A stretch of 7,234 bases of DNA from Candidatus Bathyarchaeota archaeon. GTDB lineage: Archaea; Thermoproteota; Bathyarchaeia; Bathyarchaeales; Bathycorpusculaceae. Position 1 is the first letter of the stretch; every line of letters starts with the position of its first letter. The notes beneath the pieces were generated by a model. That model saw only the letters and a list, made by a program, of their open reading frames with translations, was not told where the DNA came from and made no database searches. Position numbers and translations under genes: made by a program. Positions 1-5,858 of this stretch are shown here, piece by piece. The stretch lies in the NCBI GenBank assembly GCA_030630585.1, contig DAOVMU010000076.1:1-7234 (forward strand), in the 5' to 3' direction.

Positions 1-1
1 A

Positions 2-736
2 AAGGGAATAACGGCGGTGCGCCGAATTAAAAAGTCGGATATGGAGAAGCTTTCGAAAGCAACTGGCGGAAAGATCGTGACGAACTTAAAAGACATTACT
101 ATGGCGGATCTTGGCTTCGCAAGCCTTGTTGAAGAGCGTAAAATCGGCGATGATAAAATGACGTTTGTGGAAGGCTGCAAGAACCCGCGTGCAGTTACAA
201 TTTTGATAAGGGGTGGAACAGAACGTATTGTGGACGAGGCGGAACGTTCAATTCATGACGCTTTATGCGTGGTTAGAGACATAGTTGAAGAACCAAAAAT
301 TCTTGCTGGAGGCGGAGCTCCAGAGCTTGAAGTTTCACGTGCCCTTAAGAAGTATGCTGAAACTCTTCCCGGAAGAGAACAGCTCGCAGTCAAAAGTTTT
401 GCGGAAGCCTTTGAAACAGTTCCAGTGACACTGACTGAAAACGCTGGTTTAGACCCCATCGACATACTGTCAGAGCTAAGGGCAAGACACGAGAAAGGCG
501 AAACTTGGGCTGGGATAGAGGTGCGCTCCGGAAAGGTTCAAGACATGGCTCAAGCAGGAGTATATGAACCATTAGCCGTAAAGAAACAGATAATTAAGTC
601 AGCCACCGAAGCATCTTCCATGATACTGAAAATCGACGACGTAATTGCAGCCGGCAAGATGAAGGCTCCGCCAATGCCGCCTGGAGGACCCCCAGGTGGA
701 ATGGGTGGGATGGGTCCAGGTGCCGGAGTGTACTAA
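2..736 (+). CDS. ths: Thermosome (group II chaperonin) subunit, 3' part of gene
   Basis: This is the C-terminal part of an archaeal thermosome subunit, the ATP-driven cytosolic double-ring chaperonin that folds proteins inside a lid-closed chamber. The reading frame is open to the left edge (K-G-I-T-A precedes the first GTG at 17), so the start lies outside the window and that GTG is internal. About 244 codons are visible of a protein usually near 540-550 residues. Seen in order: the end of the apical/intermediate region (RRIKKSDMEKLSKATG, about residues 6-22), then HDALCVVR, whose Asp (visible residue about 86) matches the hydrolysis-activating Asp of the family (GroEL Asp398), then GGGAPE, and then the equatorial ATP-site motif NAGLDPIDIL (about 147-156). 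The protein ends in a flexible Pro/Gly/Met tail (residues 221-244) typical of archaeal subunits. The stop is TAA at 734-736. rpoK follows in the same frame after this stop. Identification is very secure; which paralogue (alpha, beta or other) is not decidable. Confidence 0.97.
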   Translation, partial: KGITAVRRIKKSDMEKLSKATGGKIVTNLKDITMADLGFASLVEERKIGDDKMTFVEGCKNPRAVTILIRGGTERIVDEAERSIHDALCVVRDIVEEPKILAGGGAPELEVSRALKKYAETLPGREQLAVKSFAEAFETVPVTLTENAGLDPIDILSELRARHEKGETWAGIEVRSGKVQDMAQAGVYEPLAVKKQIIKSATEASSMILKIDDVIAAGKMKAPPMPPGGPPGGMGGMGPGAGVY

Positions 737-742
737 AATACG
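725..742 (+). promoter_or_regulatory. Ribosome binding site and probable ACG start of rpoK
   Basis: GGAGTG at 725-730 lies inside the last codons of the thermosome gene and is the only Shine-Dalgarno-like string near the start of rpoK. Nine bases after it comes ACG (740-742), which opens T-S-K-K-V-L-I-G-P-P in the rpoK frame. With Met in place of Thr this reads like the usual Rpo6 N-terminus. The frame contains a stop at 734-736, so only AAT, ACG, TCT, AAA, AAA and GTC lie between that stop and the TTG at 755. The TTG has no Shine-Dalgarno sequence at normal spacing. ACG may be a rare start, or an ATG changed by one base (mutation or sequencing error). Confidence 0.5.
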
Positions 743-754
743 TCTAAAAAAGTC

Positions 755-994
755 TTGATAGGTCCACCTAGGCTTACTCGTTTCGAGAAAGCTCGAATAG
801 TGGGAGCTCGAGCCCTCCAAATTTCCATGGGGGCTCCCCTGCTTCTTGAGGTATCTAAGGGTTTTTCAAGTCCGATAGACATCGCTATAGAAGAACTTGA
901 GATGGGCATCCTGCCGATAACAATTAGGCGCACATTGCCAGACAGCACCTACCAAGATATTCCTGTTAAATGGCTTCTTCCTGAACAAAAATAA
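755..994 (+). CDS. rpoK: DNA-directed RNA polymerase subunit K (Rpo6)
   Basis: Rpo6/RpoK is the small archaeal RNA polymerase subunit homologous to eukaryotic RPB6 and bacterial omega; it clamps and stabilises the largest subunit. The 79-residue product carries the family signature from its first residues: IGPPRLTRFEKARIVGARALQ (about residues 2-22), then SMGAP, a helix with IDIAIEELEMG (about 41-51) and the conserved end ILPITIRRTLPDSTYQDIPV. Length fits archaeal homologues, which are about 60-90 residues. The coordinates given use the TTG at 755, the first conventional start codon in the frame. An ACG at 740 with a better placed ribosome site would add five residues (TSKKV, with T read as Met) and looks more natural against the family. 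The gene follows the thermosome stop by 18 bases (3 if ACG is used), so it is probably co-transcribed. The stop is TAA at 992-994. Function is secure; the start is not. Confidence 0.95.
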   Translation: MIGPPRLTRFEKARIVGARALQISMGAPLLLEVSKGFSSPIDIAIEELEMGILPITIRRTLPDSTYQDIPVKWLLPEQK

Positions 995-1048
995 GCATCA
1001 TCAAAATTCAATCTTAAAATTTCTAAAATGGTGGAGGTATCCTCTGCT

Positions 1049-1070
1049 GTTCCTCTCGTTTTTTCTTGTT
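1049..1070 (+). terminator. T-rich probable transcription terminator after rpoK
   Basis: A pyrimidine stretch with a run of six T (1059-1064) followed by CTTGTT lies about 60 bases past the rpoK stop. Archaeal polymerases commonly stop on the plus strand at such U-rich tracts without a hairpin, and none is visible here. Further T runs (1099-1104 and 1111-1115) could act as backups, although those fall inside the Mut7-C remnant. Confidence 0.45.
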
Positions 1071-1099
1071 AAAAATTGCGAAAGTTGCAGACGGATACT

Positions 1100-1250
1100 T
1101 TTTTGCTTTGTTTTTCTAGGATTTCTCTTGTGGTTTCAGGTGTTTTCCTGATCCTTTCCTTGCAGTTTTCTCGAGCATGTTTGTCCGCATTTTGAGCACT
1201 TTCAGAACTTGTGTAACAGGCAAATGTGGTTCTCTCAGCTTTGTCTGTGC
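1100..1250 (-). pseudogene. Decayed copy of the Mut7-C nuclease 3' end
   Basis: Read on the minus strand, this stretch matches the C-terminal third of the intact Mut7-C gene at 2742-3257. The clearest block is 1180-1201 against 2858-2879, identical at 21 of 22 bases. The similarity continues on both sides. In the best frames the remnant gives TDKAE..T.A.Y, then KF-stop-KCSKCGQ, then ERIRKTPE, against TDKVEKNTIAYY, KFWKCPKCGQ and TRIKKTLE in the intact protein. It is broken by a one-base deletion near 1214, by TGA (1202-1204) where the intact gene has the TGG for Trp126, and by another frame change near 1165-1175. It keeps the second zinc-ribbon Cys pair in translation but has no usable start and cannot make the nuclease. 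It lies downstream of the glycosylase gene and on the same strand, so the glycosylase gene sits between the intact gene and this remnant. Limits are approximate, because similarity fades at both ends. Confidence 0.8.
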
Positions 1251-1490
1251 ATGCTCAAGCAGCTTTTGGAAGAGTAAGCGTCCTCAAACTATGTTTGGTG
1301 CTGTATCGGTTTTTTCGTCTAGGGGCCTCTTCGATTGTCCAGTTGAAGAGTGGTAGTTACATACAGGTGCCATGACGATTCAATGTGATAGCGATGGGCT
1401 TACATAATCGTATACAAAAGGTTAAGTTGCCGAGAAGATGTCGGGTTGGGCGACAAGGGGAGTAGATTGTGGATGTTGTGATTTCTGAAT
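1251..1490. other. Intergenic stretch without recognisable gene
   Basis: Together with 995-1099, these bases complete a gap of nearly 500 bases between the converging rpoK and glycosylase genes. I see no tRNA-like cloverleaf, no repeat array and no open frame of convincing composition. A minus-strand frame runs through 1400-1490 but overlaps the 3' end of the glycosylase gene in another frame and has no family features. Part of the stretch could be more heavily decayed Mut7-C sequence, but I could not align it. No strong T run is visible for the minus-strand operon beyond a short TTTT in that orientation near 1420. Confidence 0.5.
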
Positions 1491-2738
1491 CTAACGAAGC
1501 ACACTTTTCCAAGCCACAGGCACGCACCGGCCATAGGAGATATCCTCTGTGCCAAGGAATGTGCCGAGTTCCTCAATCGCGTAAGCCACCGCTCGAGCTG
1601 TTTCTTTTGATTTTGGCGCATTGGGCTCCATGTAAACAGCATTGATAATCAACCGTCCTCGCTTTCGATCCATCACTGGGTCTATGCGGCCGATCAACCG
1701 ATCGCCGTGCAAGATAGGCATTACATAGCATCCATACTTGCGTTTGGGCTTTGGCACATAAACTTCTAAGCGGAAGTGAAAATTGAAGAGTTGTTCTGTG
1801 CGCTGGCGGTCGCAGATCAAATTATCGAAAGGTGAGAGTAGCGTTGTGCGCGGTTCCCACTCGCCAGCGGCTAGTCGATCGAGCAATGGCTGATCGTCGG
1901 CATGTGTGTACCATGGACCGCGCCATGGTCGCGTACCCTCTCGGATCTCTACTTGTGTGATGCGCCCGTTGACTTCAAGTTCGGCTAGTACATCATCAAG
2001 GTGCGGATAGCAACCGCGAATGTAATGTTGTTTGATGTGTGTCGCCCGCGCTACGCCAAGAGCTTGCAGTGATTTTTGGGCAGCACGGCGGGAAACCTCG
2101 CGGTCGGATAGCCGCTCTTTAGGTGTCCACTCAGGCAGGTAGCGCTTGGTCAGGTCCCACAGCTTCCGGCCACCCACGCGTCCAGCGATCATGATCTTGC
2201 CTTGGGCTTTCAGTGTGGTAAGCATCATGTCAACGTTTCGACCTGCGGTCCATCCGGTGGAGCGCCAGTCTTCAACGGACTTGTCTTCGAAGCGGTGCGA
2301 GGGTAGAGGGCCTTCGTGGCGGAGTTTTGTGAGAATATGACGGCGCAACTTTTTGTTTTTCTCGACCCATGTGCGAATTCGGTGAGCCCAAGGTTGATTG
2401 CCAGTTGCAAAACTACGCTTGAGGGCGCTGAAGATTGGATAGTCCTCTGTGAGAACGATCGAAGTGGCTTGTGCCCAGTCTTCGAAGAGCCGCCGTTCTT
2501 TCCACAGAAGCATGTCAAGGTAGGCCGGGTCGTATCGCCCCAATCGGCTCCACAGCACTAAAAGATGGCTTGGCGCCACAATTCTCATGGGGTCGATCTG
2601 CAGGTAACATAGGTCATGCATAACCTCCATAATACCGTTGGAATCAGCTGGTGGGCGTGGACCTGCTAGGCGCTGGCGCGTGATAGCGAGACGGCGGGCT
2701 AGCTTGGGAGAGAGGGTACGTACACCGTTCACGGGCAA
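1491..2738 (-). CDS. YcaQ/AlkZ-family winged-helix DNA glycosylase (HTH_42)
   Basis: A 415-residue member of the HTH_42 family, whose characterised members (E. coli YcaQ, Streptomyces AlkZ) are monofunctional DNA glycosylases that unhook interstrand crosslinks and remove N7-alkylated purines. The family's catalytic motif is visible as Q47-I48-D49 in CYLQIDPM, the Q-x-D form found in YcaQ-like enzymes rather than the Q-x-Q of AlkZ. It is followed by the strongly typical APSHLLVLWSRLGRYDP (about 55-71). Other family blocks are LFEDWAQATSIV (84-95), the GWTAGRNVDMML winged-helix region (162-173), LSPFDNLICDR (301-311), FRLEVYVPKPKRKYGCYVM (322-340) and LHGDRLIGRIDP (343-354). Length is normal for the family. 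The TTG start at 2738 has GGAGG seven bases upstream and lies three bases past the stop of the Mut7-C gene, so it is probably translationally coupled; GTG at 2732 is an alternative. The gene is visibly richer in G+C than its neighbours, which suggests transfer, probably from bacteria. Activity on particular lesions is inferred. Confidence 0.93.
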   Translation of the reverse strand: MPVNGVRTLSPKLARRLAITRQRLAGPRPPADSNGIMEVMHDLCYLQIDPMRIVAPSHLLVLWSRLGRYDPAYLDMLLWKERRLFEDWAQATSIVLTEDYPIFSALKRSFATGNQPWAHRIRTWVEKNKKLRRHILTKLRHEGPLPSHRFEDKSVEDWRSTGWTAGRNVDMMLTTLKAQGKIMIAGRVGGRKLWDLTKRYLPEWTPKERLSDREVSRRAAQKSLQALGVARATHIKQHYIRGCYPHLDDVLAELEVNGRITQVEIREGTRPWRGPWYTHADDQPLLDRLAAGEWEPRTTLLSPFDNLICDRQRTEQLFNFHFRLEVYVPKPKRKYGCYVMPILHGDRLIGRIDPVMDRKRGRLIINAVYMEPNAPKSKETARAVAYAIEELGTFLGTEDISYGRCVPVAWKSVLR

Positions 2739-2741
2739 TCA

Positions 2742-3257
2742 TCAGCCTCCAGCCTGTATATAGTTTGACTGCTTCTTGTTTCGCAGTTTCTTCAGTTCTT
2801 CGGTTGCTTTTTCAAGTGTTTTTTTGATTCTTGTCCAGTGAGCTCCTTGCCAGTATATTTGTCCGCATTTTGGGCACTTCCAAAACTTGTTATAGTAGGC
2901 AATTGTGTTCTTCTCAACTTTATCCGTCACCTTTTCTTTCGATATTGATTCAATTTGAGCGTTGCATTTTGGGCATCTTGAAGTTGTCATGTCTATGTCC
3001 AATATGATTTCGAATCTTTTCGCGAGTTCTGCGAGTTTTTCCTCTTCTGTTCTCCCTTCCAAGTAGAAGGTGTCAATTCCCTTCGCTGTGACTTGCTGGT
3101 AAAGCTCTAAATCTCTTGTAAGCAAAATTCTTCTTTCTTTTTTAGCAACCATAATTAGTTGGGCATCATCAAGTTCGTTTGAATATTTCACATCATGCCC
3201 TAACATTCGAAGCCAGCGTGTGAGCTTTCCAAGCATTCCATCAGCAATAAACTTCAA
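2742..3257 (-). CDS. Mut7-C RNase domain protein (COG1656/DUF82)
   Basis: A 171-residue stand-alone Mut7-C protein, a PIN-like nuclease fold joined to a zinc ribbon. The family is predicted to be a metal-dependent RNase; the archaeal substrate is unknown. The N-terminal half has the signature FIADGMLGKLTRWLRMLGHD (residues 3-22), then D30-D31 and LLTRDLEL with D49. D6, D30/D31 and D49 are the likely metal-binding acids of the PIN-like site. The zinc ribbon uses C95-x-x-C98 and C128-x-x-C131, followed by a basic helical tail (142-163). Bacterial relatives often carry an extra N-terminal ThiS-like domain, which is absent here as usual in archaea. The start is TTG at 3257, four bases after the pyrC stop, with a GGAG upstream inside pyrC (about 3272-3269). 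The stop TGA is at 2744-2742. A broken second copy of its 3' end lies at 1100-1250. The family call is firm; the biological role is open. Confidence 0.93.
   Translation of the reverse strand: MKFIADGMLGKLTRWLRMLGHDVKYSNELDDAQLIMVAKKERRILLTRDLELYQQVTAKGIDTFYLEGRTEEEKLAELAKRFEIILDIDMTTSRCPKCNAQIESISKEKVTDKVEKNTIAYYNKFWKCPKCGQIYWQGAHWTRIKKTLEKATEELKKLRNKKQSNYIQAGG
2746..2750 (-). promoter_or_regulatory. Ribosome binding site of the glycosylase gene
   Basis: GGAGG (2750 to 2746 on the minus strand) lies within the final Gly codons of the Mut7-C gene, seven bases before TTG at 2738. It is the strongest Shine-Dalgarno sequence in this operon and decides the TTG start over the GTG at 2732. An ATG at 2742-2740 is closer to it but in the wrong frame. 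Confidence 0.7.
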
Positions 3258-3261
3258 AGCT

Positions 3262-4638
3262 TCACTTTCTCCGAATTATTCCCCCACTCCCAGCTTCGGC
3301 GACGATTTCTCCTTCATCCACAACTAATCGTCCGCTAACATAAGTTTTAATAGGCTTCCCCTCAACGTTGCATCCATCAAATGGAGAAAATTTCGCTTTT
3401 GAAAAGAATTTTGAAGCGTCAATTCTATGTTTACTATCTAAATCCACAACAACAAAGTCCGCGTCATTTCCTTCTTTCAAACAACCTCTACTTCCTAGTC
3501 CAAAAATCTCAGCTGGATTCTCCGACATCAGCCTAACTAGATCAGTTATTGATAACAGTCCGCGTTTCACTTTTGTGAGCAACAGTGGAAGTGTTGTTTC
3601 TAAGCCTGGTATGCCAACTTTAACGTCCCAAATCAACTTGGCCTTTTTCTCAGCCGCCGTGTGTGGTGCATGATCTGAAGCCAAAATGCCAATCCAATCG
3701 TTTCTGATTCCATTCCAAAGAGCTGCAAGGTGGCGTTTTTCTCGAAACGGCGGCATGGTCAATGCTGAAGTTCCGATTCGTCTTAAATCATCAACTGACA
3801 GAAATAGGTGATGAGGTGTTGTTTCACAAGTTATTGGCATTCCAGATTTTTTTCCATCAGTTATCGCTTTCAACCCGTTTTCCGTGCTCACGTGACAAAA
3901 ATGCATGTGCACACTGGTTTGTTTAGCGATGCTTAGCAAACGTTTTACAGCGATAACTTCAGCTTTTTCTGCATGGGTATTGAGGAACGCCTCGATGTCG
4001 TTACGGTTAGCGCGCTTACACTCGTCTTCAGCTTTTTTCAGTGTTGATTTATCTTCTGCGTGAACAGCGACTGGACGGTTCATTCCACTAACTGTTTTGA
4101 AAGCTTCCAGCAAGGCATAATCATCGTCTATGTTTAATCCGCCGATTTGCTCAGCCATATAAAGCTTAAAACCCACAGCGCCTTCTCTAATGATTTCCCC
4201 TGTTTCCTTTGTGTCTTTTGGAAATTCAGAGTAAAAACCAACGTTAACCAAAACTTTTCTTTCAGCAATCGTCATTCGTCTTCTCAAGGTTTCAGCACTC
4301 ATGGTTACAGGGTTATTGTTAGGCATGTCCAAAACTGTTGTTACTCCACCCGCAGCAGCAGCAGCGGTTCCGCTGTAAAAATCCTCTTTGCCTGTTTTTC
4401 CTTCATCTCGAAGATGCACGTGAACATCTATTAAACCTGGCAGAACCAGCGTTTTTTTCAAATCAGTATTTGTTTCAGCTTTAGGCATGTTTGCTTCTTT
4501 GCTTATTCTGAAAATTTTTCCTTGGTTTATTGCGAGGCAGCAGTCCACAATTTCATTATCCACGTAAGCTTTCGCGTTGCTTAGAACTAAGTCAACAATC
4601 AAGTCAGCTCGCTCTCTTACCATGGGGATTAGTAGCAT
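3262..4638 (-). CDS. pyrC: Dihydroorotase
   Basis: Cyclic amidohydrolase of 458 residues, most likely dihydroorotase, which converts carbamoyl-aspartate to dihydroorotate in de novo pyrimidine synthesis in the cytosol. Visible motifs: PGLIDVHVHLRD (67-78) with metal ligands H73 and H75, DMPNNNP (104-110), GFKLYM with K158 in the place of the carboxylated bridging lysine, VHAED with H193, HFCHVS with H249, CETTPHH (271-277), SDHAPHT with the catalytic D322, and GIPGLETTLPLLL (342-354). The last ~60 residues complete the small beta domain. Allantoinase is the main alternative, since the families share these motifs and the bridging lysine. Archaeal context without purine-degradation genes favours PyrC. 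The start chosen is ATG at 4638; a second ATG at 4623 would remove five residues (MLLIP) and fits the alignment equally well. Neither has a Shine-Dalgarno sequence. The gene begins 13 bases after the four-CBS gene and is followed after 4 bases by the Mut7-C gene, which makes a probable operon. Confidence 0.9.
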   Translation of the reverse strand: MLLIPMVRERADLIVDLVLSNAKAYVDNEIVDCCLAINQGKIFRISKEANMPKAETNTDLKKTLVLPGLIDVHVHLRDEGKTGKEDFYSGTAAAAAGGVTTVLDMPNNNPVTMSAETLRRRMTIAERKVLVNVGFYSEFPKDTKETGEIIREGAVGFKLYMAEQIGGLNIDDDYALLEAFKTVSGMNRPVAVHAEDKSTLKKAEDECKRANRNDIEAFLNTHAEKAEVIAVKRLLSIAKQTSVHMHFCHVSTENGLKAITDGKKSGMPITCETTPHHLFLSVDDLRRIGTSALTMPPFREKRHLAALWNGIRNDWIGILASDHAPHTAAEKKAKLIWDVKVGIPGLETTLPLLLTKVKRGLLSITDLVRLMSENPAEIFGLGSRGCLKEGNDADFVVVDLDSKHRIDASKFFSKAKFSPFDGCNVEGKPIKTYVSGRLVVDEGEIVAEAGSGGIIRRK

Positions 4639-4651
4639 GGAATGTTAAAGT

Positions 4652-5560
4652 TTATTCTATTATTTTGAAGAAGTCTCTTTCGGTTATTATGCCCGCGAGC
4701 TTTTCATTTTTAACTACTGGTAAAGCGCCGATGTTTTTCTCTTGCATTATTTTTGCTGCTTGACCAACATCCTCGTTTGGTCCTATGGTCACAACATCTC
4801 TGGTGGCGATTTCAAGTGCCGGTGTATTCAAAACTTGTATTATAGCGTCTGATTTGAGGTATTTAAAGACTTTTCCAGAGCCGAAGAACCGTATAATATC
4901 CATAGTTGTTATTATGCCGATTACTTTGCCGTCGGAGATTATTGGCAGTCTTCTGAATCCTTGTGTTGTCATTGTTTTTTCAGCTTCAAAAATTGTTGTT
5001 TTTTGGAGGGCTGTGACTACTTTTTTCGACATTAACTGAGCGACTGTTACACCGCTTATTCTGTCGGCGAACATGTTGGCAATGTCTCTTTCTGTGATTA
5101 TTGCTTTCACACGGTTTTTGCGGTCAACCACTGGTAGGCCGCCGAGATTTTGCTCAATCATCAATTCTATTGCTTCATTTATCTTTGCAGAGGTCTTGAC
5201 TGAAACGACTTTTTTGATCATTATGAGTTTTATTGGTTCATTTATAGCTTTGAAAATGCTTCCTGCAAATTTTTTCTGAATTATTCGGAATTTTTTTCCG
5301 CCGCCGAGATAATTAATTATGTCTGTAGCTGTCACTATTCCTTCCAGCGTTTTTGTTCCTGGGTTGGCGATTGGTATGCGTCTAAACCCTTTATTAGCCA
5401 TTATTTTGATAGCGTCGTAGATGGGTGTTGTAGGAGCCATTGTGACAACAGAACTTTTTGCTACACGCAGTATCTCGTCTTCACGTTTTTTCGAGGGATG
5501 AGCCTTTAAAGAAAGCAACCGCTTATCCCTCAGCGACCTTCTAAAACTTTCTCTACTCAA
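4652..5560 (-). CDS. Four-CBS-domain protein, probable nucleotide-sensing regulator
   Basis: A 302-residue protein made almost wholly of two Bateman modules, that is four CBS domains. CBS pairs generally bind adenosine ligands such as AMP, ATP or S-adenosylmethionine and change the activity of a partner. Domains seen: CBS1 about 34-87 (ending GIVTATDIINYL), CBS2 about 112-166 (ending AIITERDIANMF), CBS3 about 175-227 (ending GIITTMDIIRFF) and CBS4 about 252-302 (ending GIITERDFFKIIE). Each has the G/A-I-x-T-x-x-D end typical of ligand-contacting CBS repeats. CBS1 and CBS3 share the GFRR(I/L)PI core, and CBS2 and CBS4 share the GxLPVV and ITERD form, so the protein looks like an internal duplication of one pair. 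A basic stretch (1-30) precedes the first domain. No enzyme, membrane or DNA-binding domain is present. The start is TTG at 5560, the only start codon after the in-frame stop at 5575-5573, with GAAGGGA upstream. As first gene of the pyrC operon it may tune pyrimidine synthesis to adenylate level; that is inference. Confidence 0.9.
   Translation of the reverse strand: MSRESFRRSLRDKRLLSLKAHPSKKREDEILRVAKSSVVTMAPTTPIYDAIKIMANKGFRRIPIANPGTKTLEGIVTATDIINYLGGGKKFRIIQKKFAGSIFKAINEPIKLIMIKKVVSVKTSAKINEAIELMIEQNLGGLPVVDRKNRVKAIITERDIANMFADRISGVTVAQLMSKKVVTALQKTTIFEAEKTMTTQGFRRLPIISDGKVIGIITTMDIIRFFGSGKVFKYLKSDAIIQVLNTPALEIATRDVVTIGPNEDVGQAAKIMQEKNIGALPVVKNEKLAGIITERDFFKIIE
4658..4666 (-). promoter_or_regulatory. 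Possible internal TATA box for pyrC
   Basis: AAAATAATA on the minus strand, inside the last codons of the four-CBS gene, is centred about 24 bases before the ATG of pyrC. That is the spacing expected for an archaeal leaderless transcript, and pyrC lacks a Shine-Dalgarno sequence. Local AT richness makes chance a real possibility. Confidence 0.25.
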
Positions 5561-5606
5561 TTTGTTCCCTTCTTATTTAACGAGCAAGATGGCCGCATCT
5601 CTAAGG

Positions 5607-5615
5607 TTATTAATA
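5607..5615 (-). promoter_or_regulatory. Probable TATA box of the four-CBS/pyrC operon
   Basis: TATTAATAA on the minus strand is centred about 50 bases before the TTG at 5560. Transcription starting about 25 bases downstream would leave a leader of about 25 bases that includes the GAAGGGA ribosome site (5572-5566). It is the best archaeal TATA-like string in the 298-base gap. Confidence 0.4.
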
Positions 5616-5768
5616 CCAACCAACTTTGCCTTATCCTTTACATATCTTCAATTGGTTTTTGAAAATCTTTGGTTCCGCAAGTTCTCTGATTTTTGTCAAG
5701 GATTCCACGGTGTTGTCACCATTGTCTCACTGATTAAAGAAGTTCCAAGGAAAGATTGAAATCTTGCA

Positions 5769-5846
5769 TCATTGCACGGGTTTTTGTTGCAGTTTCATCT
5801 CACAGATAAGTGGATCAGTTTTATCCATGATTTGCTTAACGCGCAA
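5769..5846 (-). other. Candidate small ORF or gene remnant between the CBS genes
   Basis: After the stop of the CBS/zinc-ribbon gene (5861-5859) the same minus-strand frame stays open for 29 more codons to TGA at 5771-5769. From the TTG at 5846 this would give 25 residues beginning MRVKQIMDKTDPLICE. The V-K-Q-I-M-x-x-x-D-P-L pattern faintly resembles the opening of a CBS domain (compare VKDVMSSPVVTV in the upstream gene). It could be the remnant of a third CBS gene, a lost C-terminal extension, or chance. The rest of the gap (5561-5768) shows only a probable TATA box and no other gene. Confidence 0.2.
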
Positions 5847-5858
5847 AGGAACAGCCTT

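Noticed and set aside
17..19. GTG at 17 as the start of the chaperonin gene
   Set aside because: The frame is open to the window edge and the upstream codons continue the conserved thermosome sequence, so the gene is truncated by the window and the GTG is internal.
1400..1642. Minus-strand frame of about 80 codons overlapping the end of the glycosylase gene
   Set aside because: It overlaps well-conserved glycosylase coding sequence in another frame, has no domain features, and its part beyond 1490 lacks coding character.
2225..2561. Long open frames on both strands inside the glycosylase gene
   Set aside because: They are by-products of the G+C-rich codon pattern of the real gene; their products show no family motifs.
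2736..2746. TGATGA at the Mut7-C/glycosylase junction as the C box of a C/D guide RNA
   Set aside because: I could not find a matching D box or the internal C'/D' pair at proper spacing; the string is explained by the stop codon and leader of the coupled genes.
4351..4365. GCA triplet run resembling a microsatellite
   Set aside because: It encodes the Ala stretch after the conserved metal-site region of dihydroorotase, a normal feature of the family, and is too short to be a notable repeat.
3262..4638. Allantoinase instead of dihydroorotase
   Set aside because: The motifs alone do not fully separate the two, but nothing in the surroundings points to purine degradation and archaea usually need PyrC; kept only as an alternative in the annotation.
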